Below the pieces are notes generated by a model. It searched no databases, was not told the DNA's origin, and saw only the letters and a list, made by a program, of their open reading frames with translations. Shown here one piece after another: positions 12,571 to 24,799 of a stretch of DNA of 64,000 nt (position 1 is its first letter; each line of letters begins with the position of its first letter). The translations under genes and the position numbers were made by a program. This DNA comes from Lates calcarifer (Eukaryota > Chordata > Actinopteri > Centropomidae): the NCBI RefSeq assembly GCF_001640805.2, contig NC_066853.1, positions 25,746,378 through 25,810,377 on the forward strand. Direction: 5' to 3'.

Positions 12571-13340
12571 AAAGGTAGGATTAGCAATTGTAATGTACTG
12601 CACTTCTATTCAAATTCAGGGAAATATCTTTGCATAGTCCATTATGGTGTGTGTGCTGAAAAAAATGCAGTGTTTCTACACATCCTGGCTCTAGAACTGG
12701 GATATAAATGAAGTGGATCAGTGTGATCCATCCCAGCCAGTCATTGCATTCATGCTTGTGCACAGGAGGTGGGAGCAGTAGGAGCGAGAAAGACAGAAAT
12801 TCTGGTGAATGCTAACGCTACAGAGCAGAGATGGGGTAATGGCAGATGAACAGCCTGAGAGGAAACAGACATAGGAATATTAATTTAAAAAGAAAGGCTA
12901 TGACAGAGCCAGTAGGTCAGTATTGTTTTGTCCTGGTTGTTTAATGTTAGTTAGACTATGAGGAGAGTTGTAAGCATCTCTGTCTGCAGCTGCCGTGCTA
13001 GATCTGAGAAACTGTCTTATCCGCTCTGCATGTTAGCTTCACTGTAGCTAACGTCACACACAACCTAAGTGCTCTGTTGTTCACTCTGTATTGTGATATT
13101 TGTCCAAAGGCTTTTAATAAAAAGTCTGCGAGCACAATGGGATTGATGTATAATTTGAAATGCTCTGCCAGGTGAAGTTACCTTCCTTGTTAGCTAAGCT
13201 ACAACTCTACCTGTCTCTACTCTGGCCTGTCTTTAGTCACTGTAGTTCTGTAAAAACAATCTAAACCACTAGTTTTTATCCCTTTATGTTGTGGATGCTG
13301 TGTTAGTGTTCATGTCGCTCCTTTGGTGATGTTTTACGTT
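12571..13340 (+). repeat. Unclassified interspersed repeat, copy 1 (longer form)
   Basis: The stretches 12590-12895 and 13248-13340 align in the same order and orientation with 17450-17762 and 17763-17860. Shared blocks include TGTGCTGAAAAAA, GGGATATAAATGAAGTGGATCA, CAGCCAGTCA, GTGCACAGGAGGT, GAGAAAGACAGAAATTCT, GAGGAAACAGACATAGGAATAT, TTCTGTAAAAACAATCTAAACCACTA and ATGTTGTGGATGCTGTGT. Copy 1 has about 350 bp between the two halves (12896-13247) that copy 2 lacks. No coding sequence or clear terminal repeats were seen, so the class (old SINE, MITE or other) is open. Confidence 0.8.
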
Positions 13341-14397
13341 ATAATTGATTGTAATGATTTCACTCAACAAAGGGAGAAAAAGTGGGAGATGGAAGAAATG
13401 TTTTCAGATAGAAGAGAAGTAAAAGTGAAACATAAATGAATGTGTACATTAATTTTGTTTTACTGAAAATGATTAGTGGTATGTATGGAACTAAACTGCA
13501 AGAGTCTCTGACACCTGCATTAATTTGTTTTGTGCTGTAATAAATTACAACACACAAAAAATGGATGCATATATTTCACCTCACAGTGGATGATGACTTT
13601 AAATAGCATCAGTACTTTTTAGTTTTAATATTTCCAGTTAAGAGTAGCTTGTTGCTTCATTGGGTACTGTTTTAAAAAAAATCCTCCACTTCCCTCACAC
13701 TGATCATTTCACCATCTGTCAGAGGAGCTCTGTTAAGTGTGAGAAAAGTCAGGAATAATGTGAGGACAGTGCACCAGCTGTGTGATATCTGAACAAACAA
13801 ACTGACACACTGCTACTCTAGCAGCCTACCATGACTAAATCACAGAAAATTTGTAAACCACAAAAAAGCAGGATATAATGATGCCAGTTCGAAGAGCTGA
13901 ACAGGAATGTTTCAAGCAATCCATCACACTAAATTTAACATTACCCGCAGAAAAGAATTTCAGATAGCAGTCCTCCCCTCTGCTGAAGAAGAGAGAAGAG
14001 AAATTTGACCAAATTCTTCTAAACTTAAATTGAAACACAACACTTGTCATTTTACATGGAAGTATACCAACAAACACTGTTTTATTACAGTTTTGGGATG
14101 CACATGGTGTAACATCTAAATCCTTGATTGTCTAAAGAGACATTAGTCTTTGTCTCTGACAAAGAGAGACAGCAGAAACGAAAGCAGCCATAGAATCTGA
14201 TGTAGTGGTTTAAAGAAACACAGGTGAAAGAAAGCGCTGTGCAGTGTACTGCTACAGCAGCAGCCTCCTCTGTATGACTTGTATTGTGTGTGTATTTATG
14301 CATACCTGTGTGCAGTATTCACACAAGCTTTGATGTGGACCCAGCATCACATGGACAATACATATGTATTGAAACCATCGTAGAGCTCAGCTGAACG

Positions 14398-14510
14398 TCT
14401 CCCCTCCTTTGTTCTCCTGTCCCTTCCCCCATGTTCCCACCACATCTACCACCCCCACCCCCCCCTTTCCTCTTCTCTCCCCCCTCTTCCTCCTCTCCTT
14501 CCTTGCACTT
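14398..14510 (+). repeat. Polypyrimidine tract
   Basis: About 110 nt almost purely C and T on the + strand (cccccacccccccctttcct type). About 180 bp downstream, at 14690-14830, the same strand becomes a purine-rich tract (gggaagaaagaaatgggagg type). It produces a proline-rich ORF on + and a glycine-rich one on -, neither of which I accept as coding. Confidence 0.8.
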
Positions 14511-15797
14511 GACTGTCACCATCAATCACCTGCGAGCTCCGTCATCCTGGAGTCATCTCCAGCAGCTGAGGTGTTGCAGAATTAAAGGAGAGCCTCATCT
14601 CCTGAATAACTGGCTTCCATAAAAAGGAACTGGTCCCTCGATGGCTTGTCCAAATGGAACTGGGAGGATAGGAGGAGTTCTATTAAAAGGATGTGATAGT
14701 GGAGAGAATGAGGAATGAGAGGGAAGAAAGAAATGGGAGGAGACAGGTGAAATGACAGAGGGAGGAATGGAATGTCAGGTAATCAGGGGGAAAAGGGGAG
14801 AGAAGGGAGAGAGGGATTTATAACACAGTGAGGGGGTGTGGGTGGCTGAAGGAGAAGGACATGGAAGGTCACACAGACATTTATGGGCTGAGGGGGGCAG
14901 AGTGTCAGCATTAAACCCTGACAGACCCCCTCCTGTGTGCTGCATTAGAATGCTCTACTACCCCAGAGCATTCGATACAATGAGCTAAAATTGTGTTTGC
15001 TTCCACTGATGAATGACTCACTTATAATGACTCTGGCACAGAGGCTATCTTTACTGATGAATGACTACAATTAACCTTTCTGGGCTTTGATAGTGCTACT
15101 TCCCAGCCGCAGACACACCTTTAAGTGGAGAGGGTAAAGCAAACTCTCAGCAGCTCCTTTGGCACAAGTGGACAGTCCACAAAGCCAGTCAAAGGAAGAT
15201 AGTGGCACCTGTGAAATATCTTTCCTGACATGAGCTCACTTTGTTGGGGCTACATTGGTATTAAAGGAAAATGATTGTGGAGCTCACAGATCCTCTCTAG
15301 GGTTTATTCTACTTTGGTGCAAATGACTCCAGCAGAACATACTGTTATATTATCATATGTTCATACTGTTTCAATAAGCAGATGTGTTCCTTTGTTAACA
15401 AACCTTAGAGTCTCCTTCAGAGTATAATTCTGGTTCATTTTAACTTCATTGATGAATATACAGTGTAATTTCTGAGATCTGGGAATACAGTAACATCACA
15501 ACAACACAGCAACAGCCAGGTGAAGAAACAGGAGCAGTGAGACAATCTGACAGGTTAAATCCAGGTTAAATAAACCACTTTACAAGTTCAACTGAAGTGA
15601 TACACCTGAAATCTTGCTTATAATCCGTCATTGTACAAGAAGCTGTATGTACACAGCTTCATAAAGTACAGGTCAAAGTTGGTTGGAGGTTTGTTTCCAA
15701 CCTGATCGATTATTTTCTCATGTTTCTTGTCCTGTTTCAGTAGGTTTCAGCAGAGAGGAGTTCATGAAGTTGAATGAAACTAAATTATGTTCAAAAT

Positions 15798-15836
15798 ATT
15801 TGCTCATGCTTCGGCATGAGCGAAGCATGAGCAAAT
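15798..15836. repeat. Perfect 16-bp inverted repeat (hairpin) with 7-nt loop
   Basis: The left arm ATTTGCTCATGCTTCG (15798-15813) is the exact reverse complement of the right arm CGAAGCATGAGCAAAT (15821-15836), separated by GCATGAG. The loop repeats part of the arm (CATGAG), so alternative pairings are possible. Nothing nearby explains it. Confidence 0.95.
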
Positions 15837-16791
15837 GCCCAGTTAGTATGTTTATTGACGGTTGATAATGAAGACACTGACAGGAAACAAGGGGAGAGAG
15901 AGGCGGGTATGACATGCAGCAAAAGTCCCTCTCAACCAAATTGCTGCTTTCACATTCCTGCTGGTTCTCCCACTCCAGTGCAAGTCTACACACTGCTAAC
16001 ATTTCAGATGATGGCCCTTCAGATGATGACACACTGTGGAGGACCTCTTTCTCCTGTGGAGAGCACTGATTATCCAGGCTTTTGTGAATGCTTTTACAAA
16101 GATCAACCCATTCAAATCACCAGCCAGTGATGCTACTGCTGACGTCAATACATGAATATTACATAAAACGTTACACAATACAACATAAAAACTTAATGAG
16201 CACTGTGGCAGGGTGTTCTCAGATCACACATGTTGTACTGATCTTATTTAACGTTTGTCAGAGTGAGCTTTTACTATGAGTTTATGAATGAACAGTTTAT
16301 GATCCACACACATTGATTATATTGGTATTCAATGAGTTATAAAGACATAACTAGCCAATACACAGTGAAGACAGGTGGAGCTAATGGGATTATTGTGTAG
16401 AGGTAGAATCATCACTGCAGTATTATTAACGTATGCCCTGTGGGTAGCAGCTGATTGCATACATCCACTTGGTGTGTCTCAAATGTTCGGCTTTTCTGAG
16501 ATAAAAGCTGCAGAATATGCCGCCAAAGGTAAATCCCCAACTTCTCATACAGTATGAAACTTCTCCACCCTCACCTCTTCTTGACAAGGCCCAGCAGAAT
16601 TTTACTTAATACCATGAGAAATATTCCAAAGTCTACAGTATGGTCCTGTTAACAACATATTACAAATTGACCTCAAGGTGAAAGTCTGTCCGGGAGTTCA
16701 ACATTCACCATTCAACAGATGCAAATGTGTGTGATGAAAGGTGAGTGGTTGCTCTGAGCAGAGTGGAAAACCTTGGATTTGCTGGAGTTTT

Positions 16792-16796
<5 letters not shown>

Positions 16797-16828
<32 letters not shown>

Positions 16829-16843
16829 AGGGAGAGAGAGAGG
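16797..16843. repeat. (TG)n followed by (AG)n microsatellite
   Basis: About 15 TG units followed by a short AG-rich run. Confidence 0.93.
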
Positions 16844-17439
16844 ACTAGAGCCTTCGTTAAGCTCTCCTCTTATAGCCTCTCTGGTTTCAGGTGTCTGCAG
16901 GGAAAATACATTGAAATTCACAGGTGAGTTAAAAAGTTAACTTCATGGATTCGTACTGCAGATGTGAAGCAAGCTGCACAGAGTTCACATGTGGTGGACA
17001 CTATGATACAAAGGGCTGCGTTATGCTAGAGGACAGCCAACCAGTGATCGTAGACATGAGATAAGATGGCTAACTGTTTGAAAATGTAGATATCAATGCA
17101 CATTTTTAGACAGTCTCTCCTGGATATGATTCATAGTGATGCACTCCTTTGTACACATCCAAGGTCACTGAAATGAAGAGAGCTTGAAAGAGAGGCTCAG
17201 ATCCTTACTCCTTTCTCACCTCTTCACACCAAATATGACAAAATATGTTGGTCCACAACACACATAAGCTTTTACTGACCCGATGCCCTCAACCATTTTC
17301 TGATCTCACACCTCTATGGTGGTGAAGATTTTGTTCGGGCACAGAGACAATTTGGTTAGGGAAAGTCAGTAGTCACAACAAAATCAGATGGTTTTTGCTT
17401 TGTCCTCAGAAGTTGAGGTTTAAGCTGTACCTGTAGTTA

Positions 17440-17870
17440 AACGGAAGAACAATTACAATCTGCTGCACTTCAAATTCAGGGAATATCTCCTCATTTTCCA
17501 CTAGCTGCCCCCTTCTGGGTGTGTGCTGAAAAAATTGTCTTGTGTTTCTACACAGCCTCTAGAATTGGGATATAAATGAAGTGGATCAGTTCGATCCATT
17601 CCAGCCAGTCACGGCGTTCATGCTCGTGCACAGGAGGTTGGAGGGTATGAATGGAGGCAGTGGGAGTGAGAAAGACAGAAATTCTACTACAGAGCAGAGA
17701 TAATGGTAATGGCAGATAAACAGCTTGAGAGGAAACAGACATAGGAATATAAATTTAAAAAGAAGTTCTGTAAAAACAATCTAAACCACTAACTCCTGCT
17801 TGTTTTTACTCCATTATGTTGTGGATGCTGTGTCTGTGTGTATGTCATTCCCTTGAGGATGTTTTATATC
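17440..17870 (+). repeat. Unclassified interspersed repeat, copy 2 (internally deleted form)
   Basis: This is the same family as 12571-13340, in the same orientation. The sequence passes directly from the block ending AATTTAAAAAGAA to the block beginning TTCTGTAAAAACAATC (around 17763), where copy 1 carries about 350 extra bases. See copy 1 for the shared blocks. Confidence 0.8.
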
Positions 17871-18243
17871 ATGTTTGTTTTGCTTCAGATATGAAAGAGT
17901 GGGCGCACTCACTTCCACTGTTTTCCTCTTCAGCCAGTTTCCTTGGCAAAACGCAGCTGTGAGTTTGGGGGGGCTGAGCTTCTGCAGGAGCACTGAAGTG
18001 AGGGGTGTCAAGTTGCACTGTTTACCTTTAATGATGATATTATCATCATTATTATTAATAATAATTATTATTATTCATATACTGAATGTGAAGACACTGT
18101 CAGATCACATGTTAATGTTAATGATTCCTCACAATATTTAACAATATTACAGTGGGAGGAAACACAGATACATTTCAACATGCAACACTTTTTAAAAATG
18201 TCTATTTCTATACTTCGTGAAAAACTTCACCGCGTTGTAGATG

Positions 18244-18564
18244 TCAATTCCCCCAGTAGTTGTCTTCAGGGGCAGTAATGTAAGGAGTTGTTCTTTGTGG
18301 GGAAATCATGCTGCTGTCCACAGACTCGTCGCACTGGGTGCTAAACCACCTGCACATAGCCAGATCCCAGTCCAGCTGTTCTGTCAAGTTCCCGGACATA
18401 GCCGGCACTCTTCTAACCATCATACTTGCCCCCAGTTGGACATCAGAGAGAGTGGGGATGATATCAGTTCCATTCTTCTCATCTTTGAACACTGTATTTG
18501 CAATTATCATCATTGCTTCTTTGAAAACCACCCTGTCTGAAAAGGTCTTCTTGTTCTTTATCAA
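18244..18564 (-). pseudogene. hAT-derived transposase fragment (GTF2IRD2/EPM2AIP1-like group)
   Basis: The 106-residue minus-strand frame contains KTFSDRVVFKEAMMIIANTV, then VQLGASMMVRRVPAMSGNL, and ends with a CDESVDSS block. This matches the order seen in hAT-derived GTF2IRD2-like proteins: a TDG.F.KE segment, then a T..ERIS..S..L segment, then DESTD with the first catalytic Asp. Only about a quarter of a transposase is present and nothing recognisable follows on either side. It is a different hAT subgroup from the copy at 1-1014. It is probably a dead fragment. Confidence 0.6.
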
Positions 18565-21304
18565 AAAATTACAGTTCTAAATGAAGCTTCAGTTGCTTTG
18601 TGTGACTTATTCACTTTTTTTATTTTCAGTGTTGTCGTTCTGCTTCAGTGCAAGTGTGATTCAAAAAGAATAGCAACACAATTAAATACAATTTTAGACG
18701 GAGCTCCTTGATGACTAGTGCTATTTTTAGAACATGCCCTTTGGGCGACTCGTGTGGCAACTCATGTGGTCCCTTGAATTCCGTGAACACTAGCAAAGCC
18801 AACTCACTATCATTGATTACTCTCAGATGAACATACTACAGGATGCTGATAGTATCGTGACACAAGGTAATATCCTACAACTAAAATGAATGCTAAATGG
18901 ACTGCGCTTTTCTATCTATCAACCACTTAAGGAGTTACAATGTCTCATTCATCCGTTCACGTACACATCCACAGGGGTTCAGGGTGACACTGTCACACAC
19001 TCTCTGGAGAAGCCAGGATCATCATCATAAGCATCATATTATCATACCAGCGACATTACATAACTTTTCTCTGTCACTGAAGGTGAGGGGTAGTAGTTTT
19101 TCTGGTGCACTCTCTCTCTCTCTCTCTCTCTGTCTCTGTCTCTCTTGCTCACTCACTCCCACTCTGAACATTGTAGGACTCATAGTACTTATTAAGTTGC
19201 TGCCCTGGTCAGTGCCGATGAAGAGAAGTGTTTTGATCTGAACCCAGACTCATCAAGAAGATTGTTAGTAGATAGATGGGCGGTGAGCTGGCAGCAGAGC
19301 ATGACCTCTTCTTGAACCTAATTCTGATCAGTCTCATCTGGAAATTTTGTCCTGCTCTAAGACTCACTCCCTCTGTGTCATGGGCTGTCATTTGGCAGCC
19401 TTGTTGCACACGGTCATCGTGCTGAATCACATGGACTCTACTCTACAGTTCAGATGGACCCACTGGACTGTGACTGCACCACATTATTTATCATTACCAT
19501 CCTGCTCTCAGTGTGTGTAGTGCTGCAGTGCAATGTGATAAAATCTCTCCTGTCGATACTCACTGCAGTTCATAATGAAGCTAATGTCTCTACTGGCTGC
19601 CTTCCTCTATTGCCTTCCTTATCCTCTCTCTAACAGTCTTGTCCAGAGAGTGATGTTCTGACAAAGTTTAGTTAAAGCAGTTAAAGCTAAAAATAAACAT
19701 CAATTAGAATGATACCGAAGTGGAGGCGATATTATATACCATCTCAGAATAGTGATCTGTCCCATAAAGGATCTGACGGTTGCTGCCCTCTTGTGACAGC
19801 AGCAGGCTATTGTCTCTGGAAGCTAGTCGCCTTGCATCTATTGTTTGTGTCATTTTTCGTGAGTGGGGCTGTGTTTCATTGACAAAGGCTGGGGATAGTT
19901 GAGCAGAGGGGGCAGTATTATTTGGATGTTTGCACATGCACTTTGAAAAACATTTATTTCTATTGTGTTTCTTGTCATGGGAAACACAGTTACAATACCA
20001 TTCACCATTTGAGTTGTGCACCTCACCTGAGATGTTATTCCTGCTGCTGAGAGCATATAGTTGTAAATATCTTGGTTAGTGCAGGAACAGCATGTGATCT
20101 AATTTGCAGTGTCATTATTACAAAACCATATTTGTTGTCAAAACAGTATTTTATCATGTTCACTGTTATATGAAGCATTTCCAGTTCTTCTCCCTCAGAA
20201 TATCTCTGTCTGACCTCCACCTCCTGCAGATCAGGGGGATTGAACAGGTTAAGACTGCTCCAGAGCTCACACACAGTAGTCATTTCACAGGCTGACAGAG
20301 TCAATGAAATGCTTCAACACCCAGCAAAAAAGTATGTATCACTGAAAATGTTAGTCCTACCCTCATGTCTGTTTTCAAGCAGAAACAGTGACTCCTCCTC
20401 TCTGTGTCACACTGACGCGTGGTCTTGTTGCACTTCCTGTGCTGATTCTGCATGGTTACCTCAGTGGCTTTGTCAGCAAGGTCTGGCAGGTTTGTCTGCC
20501 AATGTTGCATTTCAGGGGAGCATCTGAAGGGTGAGGAACATATCACTGCTGCGACAGCACAGGACACCTCAACACTGTCACAGCTTTTCAGATATTGAGT
20601 GTGGTTTTAAACATTTCAACAACACTGATTCAAGCAGAAGAGAATCAGTGAAGGACCCTTCCCACCCACAGCTCAGAGCAGAGCAGAGATCCTCTGCAGC
20701 CTCTCCTGGCAGTGAGATGGCAGAGTTTGCCTGAGGTATCTCAAACAGAAAGAGAGGAAATGTAACAGTTCTGATACAGTGCTGATACAGTGCTGGTAGT
20801 AGTGGTGGTAGTGATCTTCTGTTTCTGATGTTTTAAGCTCTAATTCCTGCCAGTATTTCCCCTGCATCCATCTCTCCTCTCCATCTTTGTTGTATGTGAG
20901 AAATATCTTGGGTTTGACTCCTGAACACATGAACAGATTACAGATGAGCGATTACCCCTGCTCTCCCCCAACACTTGGCTATATGTAATTGCATGTCAAG
21001 TTCAGGGAGAATGCGATTTTGCATTGCTGTTGAATGATGAACAGAGGTCACCCCTGGGAGGAGCAGGAGGAGAATGGCAGGTTGAAAAGATTACAAACTG
21101 GGAGGGAATGGTGTATATCCTGAAAAGTCTGCAAGTGTCCTCTGCAGCTGGAGACTCAACAGTGTGTGTCTGAGGGAGAGAGGATGGTGTTGTAGGTCAC
21201 TGTGGATTTCGTCTGTGTCCTCCTCACAAAGCACTAGACTGACATCACCTAATTCAGGACTTTACCCTTCACATCTGTGATTCATGTGCTGCTCTCACAA
21301 AACA
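18565..21304. other. Region with no recognisable gene
   Basis: It contains a (TC)n run near 19111-19145. The minus strand at 19700-20060 and 20035-20567 holds several medium ORFs, some rich in Cys, but I recognise no domain and the frames do not join. I see no supported gene. Confidence 0.45.
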
Positions 21305-21305
21305 T

Positions 21306-21335
21306 ACACTGATCAGCCACAACATGAAAACCAAC
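21306..21335 (+). mobile_element. Lone Tc1-like terminal repeat
   Basis: TACACTGATCAGCCACAACAT is a close match to the terminal repeat of a Tc1-like element common in fish. Its opposite end, ATAATGTTATGGCTGATCAGTGTA, is seen intact at 35620-35643. No transposase sequence was recognised next to this end, and the downstream few hundred bases do not resemble the element interior, so this is probably a solo or heavily deleted end. Confidence 0.6.
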
Positions 21336-22479
21336 ACATAGCACACACCTAAACACTGTGACAGCAGCCTCAGCTCAGGTTGTTAAAATGGGTGAGGACA
21401 GGTTTAGGCTTAGGTCTCCGTACAGGCACGATGGTTGCTGGTCTAGAGGAAACACAAAGCAAACATCTGAAGGAGCACAGGCCCCCCATCAACCACCTGG
21501 ATCCAGGCCTGGATGGTACAAAACCTGGCAACCTCACTAATGTAATGAGCTTGATGAAGTTATAGCTCATAACTGCCCCTAAAACCACAAATTCTCTGTA
21601 GTTGACTTTATTTGAAATCAGTATTCAGTAATGAAGAAACTAATGTGTCTGAGTGAAACTGACTTGAATGCTGATGGGCTAAAAGTGATCATTTAAGTTC
21701 AGTCCACTATTTTTCCCATAAATATTGCATTTTAGGTTCAAACAACTAGATTTTCTAGTTTCATTGTGTCCTTTATCACTTGCTAAGTTGAGAAGACTCA
21801 AAATGTGTTCTGTTCACTACTGAACACAATTTTAAAAAAAGCAATTAAACAGCAATTCAAAGTGGCTAATGTTTGCTGCATTACTTGAATATATTGATAC
21901 CTGAACTTATTTGAATGGTGAAGCCTCCTTAAGTTCATTGCAGTCATGATCAAACTGGTCCATATTGGTCAATTCATATTCATAGTCGTCCCTGCTCTCT
22001 TTCCCCGCATTCCCTGTCTATCCTCACTAAGACATTAAAGTAAATAAATAAACAATTAAAAAGCAATGTGTCCTCAAAGATGGGAATAGAAATAGGAGGG
22101 ATAACAGGCTCACCAAAACACAGCAAGTATTTGTAGATGTAAAAAAAAACTGGGGTGAACATACTGTATATACGCTGGACAGGATCCATTTCAGTAATCA
22201 GTGTATGAAATATTGAAATAACTGTCCCCAGAGAAATAAATCTCACTGAAATGTATCTGTTTCGTTCCTGAATCCCAAAGATTATTTCAGAAGGTAATTG
22301 AAATATAATGAATCTTTATGCTGAGCAGTGAGATGAATATTGGGAGTATGAACACTACTATGTGTGTTACTCACAGGTAACTTTAATGTTCTGGTATTAT
22401 TAATTCACTGTACTGCAACAACAGTGTATTCTGCTCGATATGCCACTTCACACACTTTTATCTCTCCATTCTTGTAACG

Positions 22480-22805
22480 CTGGTCTTCTGTCTTTGTCTT
22501 GTTCAAACTTCATCACAGAAACTCCAAGAAGAAACACCGACTGAGCCTTTTTACGTTGTGCCCCTAGACTGTGAACAATTCACCCTCTCTGCAGACCAAT
22601 CACGACTTTAACATTTTCATTTTAAGACCTATCTTTTTACAATGTCGTTTGAATCCCCTTAATAACTAATATGAGTGTATGATTGCTGTCATTTTGTCTC
22701 TTTAAGTCATTTACATGTGTTTTTTCATTTTTATTTCTTTATTTGCATTTTTATATTCATCTGCAAAGCACTTGACAACATTTAAATGTACTCTATAGAA
22801 TAAAC
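22480..22805 (+). mobile_element. 5'-truncated LINE 3' end (candidate)
   Basis: The sequence at 22550-22650 translates, with frame damage, into an order like the C-terminus of fish LINE RT proteins (a VPLDCEQFTLS...FKTYLF-like segment, cf. APxLWNxLPLSL...FKxxLKTHLF). An AT-rich tail ends in AATAAACTGACTTGACAAAT at about 22797-22818. It abuts the next LINE remnant. Family assignment is not possible from this piece alone. Confidence 0.45.
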
Positions 22806-22809
22806 TGAC

Positions 22810-24545
22810 TTGACAAATTGTCTTGTACGTTCAACTCCAGATGGATTCCAGATGGTTTTACGGTGCAGTGGTTACTTACTTCTTACCATCACTAAGACTG
22901 TTAAAACTTGGCCTGACAGTGCCTCTCAGCAGCTGCAGGACTGCTTCAACACGCCTAACTGGGATGTTTTGGAATGTGGATGTGTGGATGTGTTCACGGA
23001 CAGTGTCCTGTGTTACATCAAGAACTGCTTAGACACTGTCACAGTGGACAAACACATCCAGGTCTACCTCAACCAGAAGCCCTGGATGACCAGCAATTGT
23101 TGAATAAAAGGAACACCGCCTTCAGGTTGGGTGACAACATTCTCTACAGCACAGCCCAAGCTAACCTGAAGAGAGGCATCAGAGAGGCCAAGTCAGACTA
23201 TAGGAGGAGGATCGAGGACCACCTGGACAATAGCAGGCAGGTGTGGCAGGGGATCCAGCATCTCACCAACTATAGGACAAACCTCAGAGCTGACAAGGGT
23301 GATGCCTCGGTGGCAGAGGAGCCGAATCTCTTCTTCGCCCGCTTTATGGTGGAGCCTCCAGAGGCAGCCACACAAGGGGCAGCTGTGGCCAACCAGAAGG
23401 TCAGTGGTTTGATCCCTGGCTTGGACGACTACCAGCCAGTTGCACTCACTCCAGTGGTGATGAAGTGCTTTGAAAAACTGGTCAGGGGTCATATCACTCC
23501 TCCCCCAAAGTTTTGACCCCCACCAGTTTGCTAATAGAGCGAATAGATCTACAGAAGACGCCGTAGCCACAGCCCTTCATGCTGCACTGTCCCACCTGGA
23601 GCAGCAGGGGAGCTACGTGCAGCTGCTCTTTGTAGACTACAGCTCTGTTCAACACCATCCACCCCCCAAACTGATGGACCTGGGTCTTCCACACTCCACT
23701 TGCATGTGGACCAACAGCTTCCTGTCTGGTCGCAGTAAGAGGGTTAGAGTGGGCCATCATACATCTATGGCCCTCAGTCTCAGTACCAGCTCCACACAGG
23801 GCTGTGTACTGAGCCCCCTGCTCTACACCCTTTACATATACCACTGCACCCCCACCCACCACAGCAACACCATCGTCAAGTTTGTGGACGACACCATGGT
23901 GGTTGGGCTCATCTCTGGGGGGGACGAGTCCACCTAAAGAGATGAGATAGAGCAGCTGACAACCTGGTGCAGAGAGAACAACCTGCTCCTCAACACCCCA
24001 AAGACCAAGGAGCTTGTAATAGACTTCAGGAAGAAGAAAACAGACATTCCACCACTGATCATCAGCAGGGACTGTGTAGAGAGGGTGGCGGACTTCCGCT
24101 TTCTGGGAGTCCACATTGAGGAGGACCTGACCTGGAGCGTGAACACCTCTGAGCTGCTGAAAAAGGCCCAGCAAAGACTGCACTTCCTAAGGGTGCTCAG
24201 GAGAAATAACATCACCCAGAGACTGCTGGTGTCCTTGTCAGTGCTCCATAGAGAGCATCCTAACATACTGTATGTGTGTGGTACATCAGCTGTACAGTGG
24301 CTCAGAGGAAAGCCGTCCAGAGGGTCATTAACACGGCCCAGAAGATCGCCGGCCACCCTCTCCCCACATTTGAAGATCTACACAATTCCCACTGCCTCAA
24401 AAAAGCCCATAACATCATAAAGGACACTTCTCACCCTGGACACGTTCTGCTTGAACTGCTGCCGTCAGGCAGACGGTACAGATCAATTAAAACAAAAACA
24501 GATTCAAGAACAGTTTTTAGCCAACAGCAATAACTACACTCAATA
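22810..24545 (+). mobile_element. Non-LTR retrotransposon (CR1/L2/Rex1-like) RT remnant
   Basis: Successive + frames give the order of a fish jockey/CR1-type ORF2 without its endonuclease. The blocks are KTWPDSASQQLQDCF (22890-22945), NQKPWMTSN (23072-23098), RGIREAKSDYRRRIEDHLDN (23170-23230), YQPVALTPVVMKCFEKLV (23430-23480), HQFANRANRSTEDAV (23525-23565), LLFVDYSS (23625-23650), GCVLSPLLYTLYI (23800-23840), the FVDDTMVVGLI catalytic block (23880-23915), NNLLLNTPKTKELVIDF (23980-24030), FRFLGVHIEEDLTWS (24095-24140) and LPSGRRYRSIK (24462-24492). Stops and frameshifts occur at about 23101, 23514 and 23935. An internal deletion of roughly 80 residues precedes YQPVALTP. The copy is dead. A (TG)n tract follows the C-terminus. 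Confidence 0.85.
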
Positions 24546-24598
24546 CAGCTAAAAACATGAGGTGCAATAAGGGATTGTGCAATGAGAACAGAATGTAT

Positions 24599-24599
<1 letters not shown>

Positions 24600-24638
<39 letters not shown>

Positions 24639-24648
24639 TGTGTGTGCT
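24600..24648. repeat. (TG)n microsatellite in LINE tail
   Basis: About 23 TG units with one TA interruption, lying just past the LINE C-terminal coding region. Confidence 0.95.
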
Positions 24649-24799
24649 TGTTTATTTACTTGAGCTGTTTCTATGTGATTTATTTTAGAAATTTCTATTT
24701 TATGAATGATGCATCAACTGGATGGCATTTTTAATCTTTTTTAATTCTACTTGTTTATGTGACCATATTATTGTACAGTCTTAGTTAGAGCATGTCATA

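Larger units (their letters stand above)
13341..17439. other. Region with no recognisable gene
   Basis: Apart from the pyrimidine and purine tracts, the hairpin at 15798-15836 and a (TG)n-(AG)n microsatellite at 16797-16843, I recognise nothing here. No exon candidate matches a known protein. Confidence 0.5.

Noticed and set aside
14319..14622. Proline- or glycine-rich proteins on either strand
   Set aside because: These arise from the polypyrimidine tract and show no other coding features.
19704..20567. Cys-containing minus-strand ORFs suggesting a zinc-binding protein
   Set aside because: Cysteine spacing fits no family I know, the frames do not join through splice sites, and + strand frames are as long.
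23494..24183. A 229-residue minus-strand ORF
   Set aside because: It is the antisense shadow of the LINE reverse transcriptase on +.
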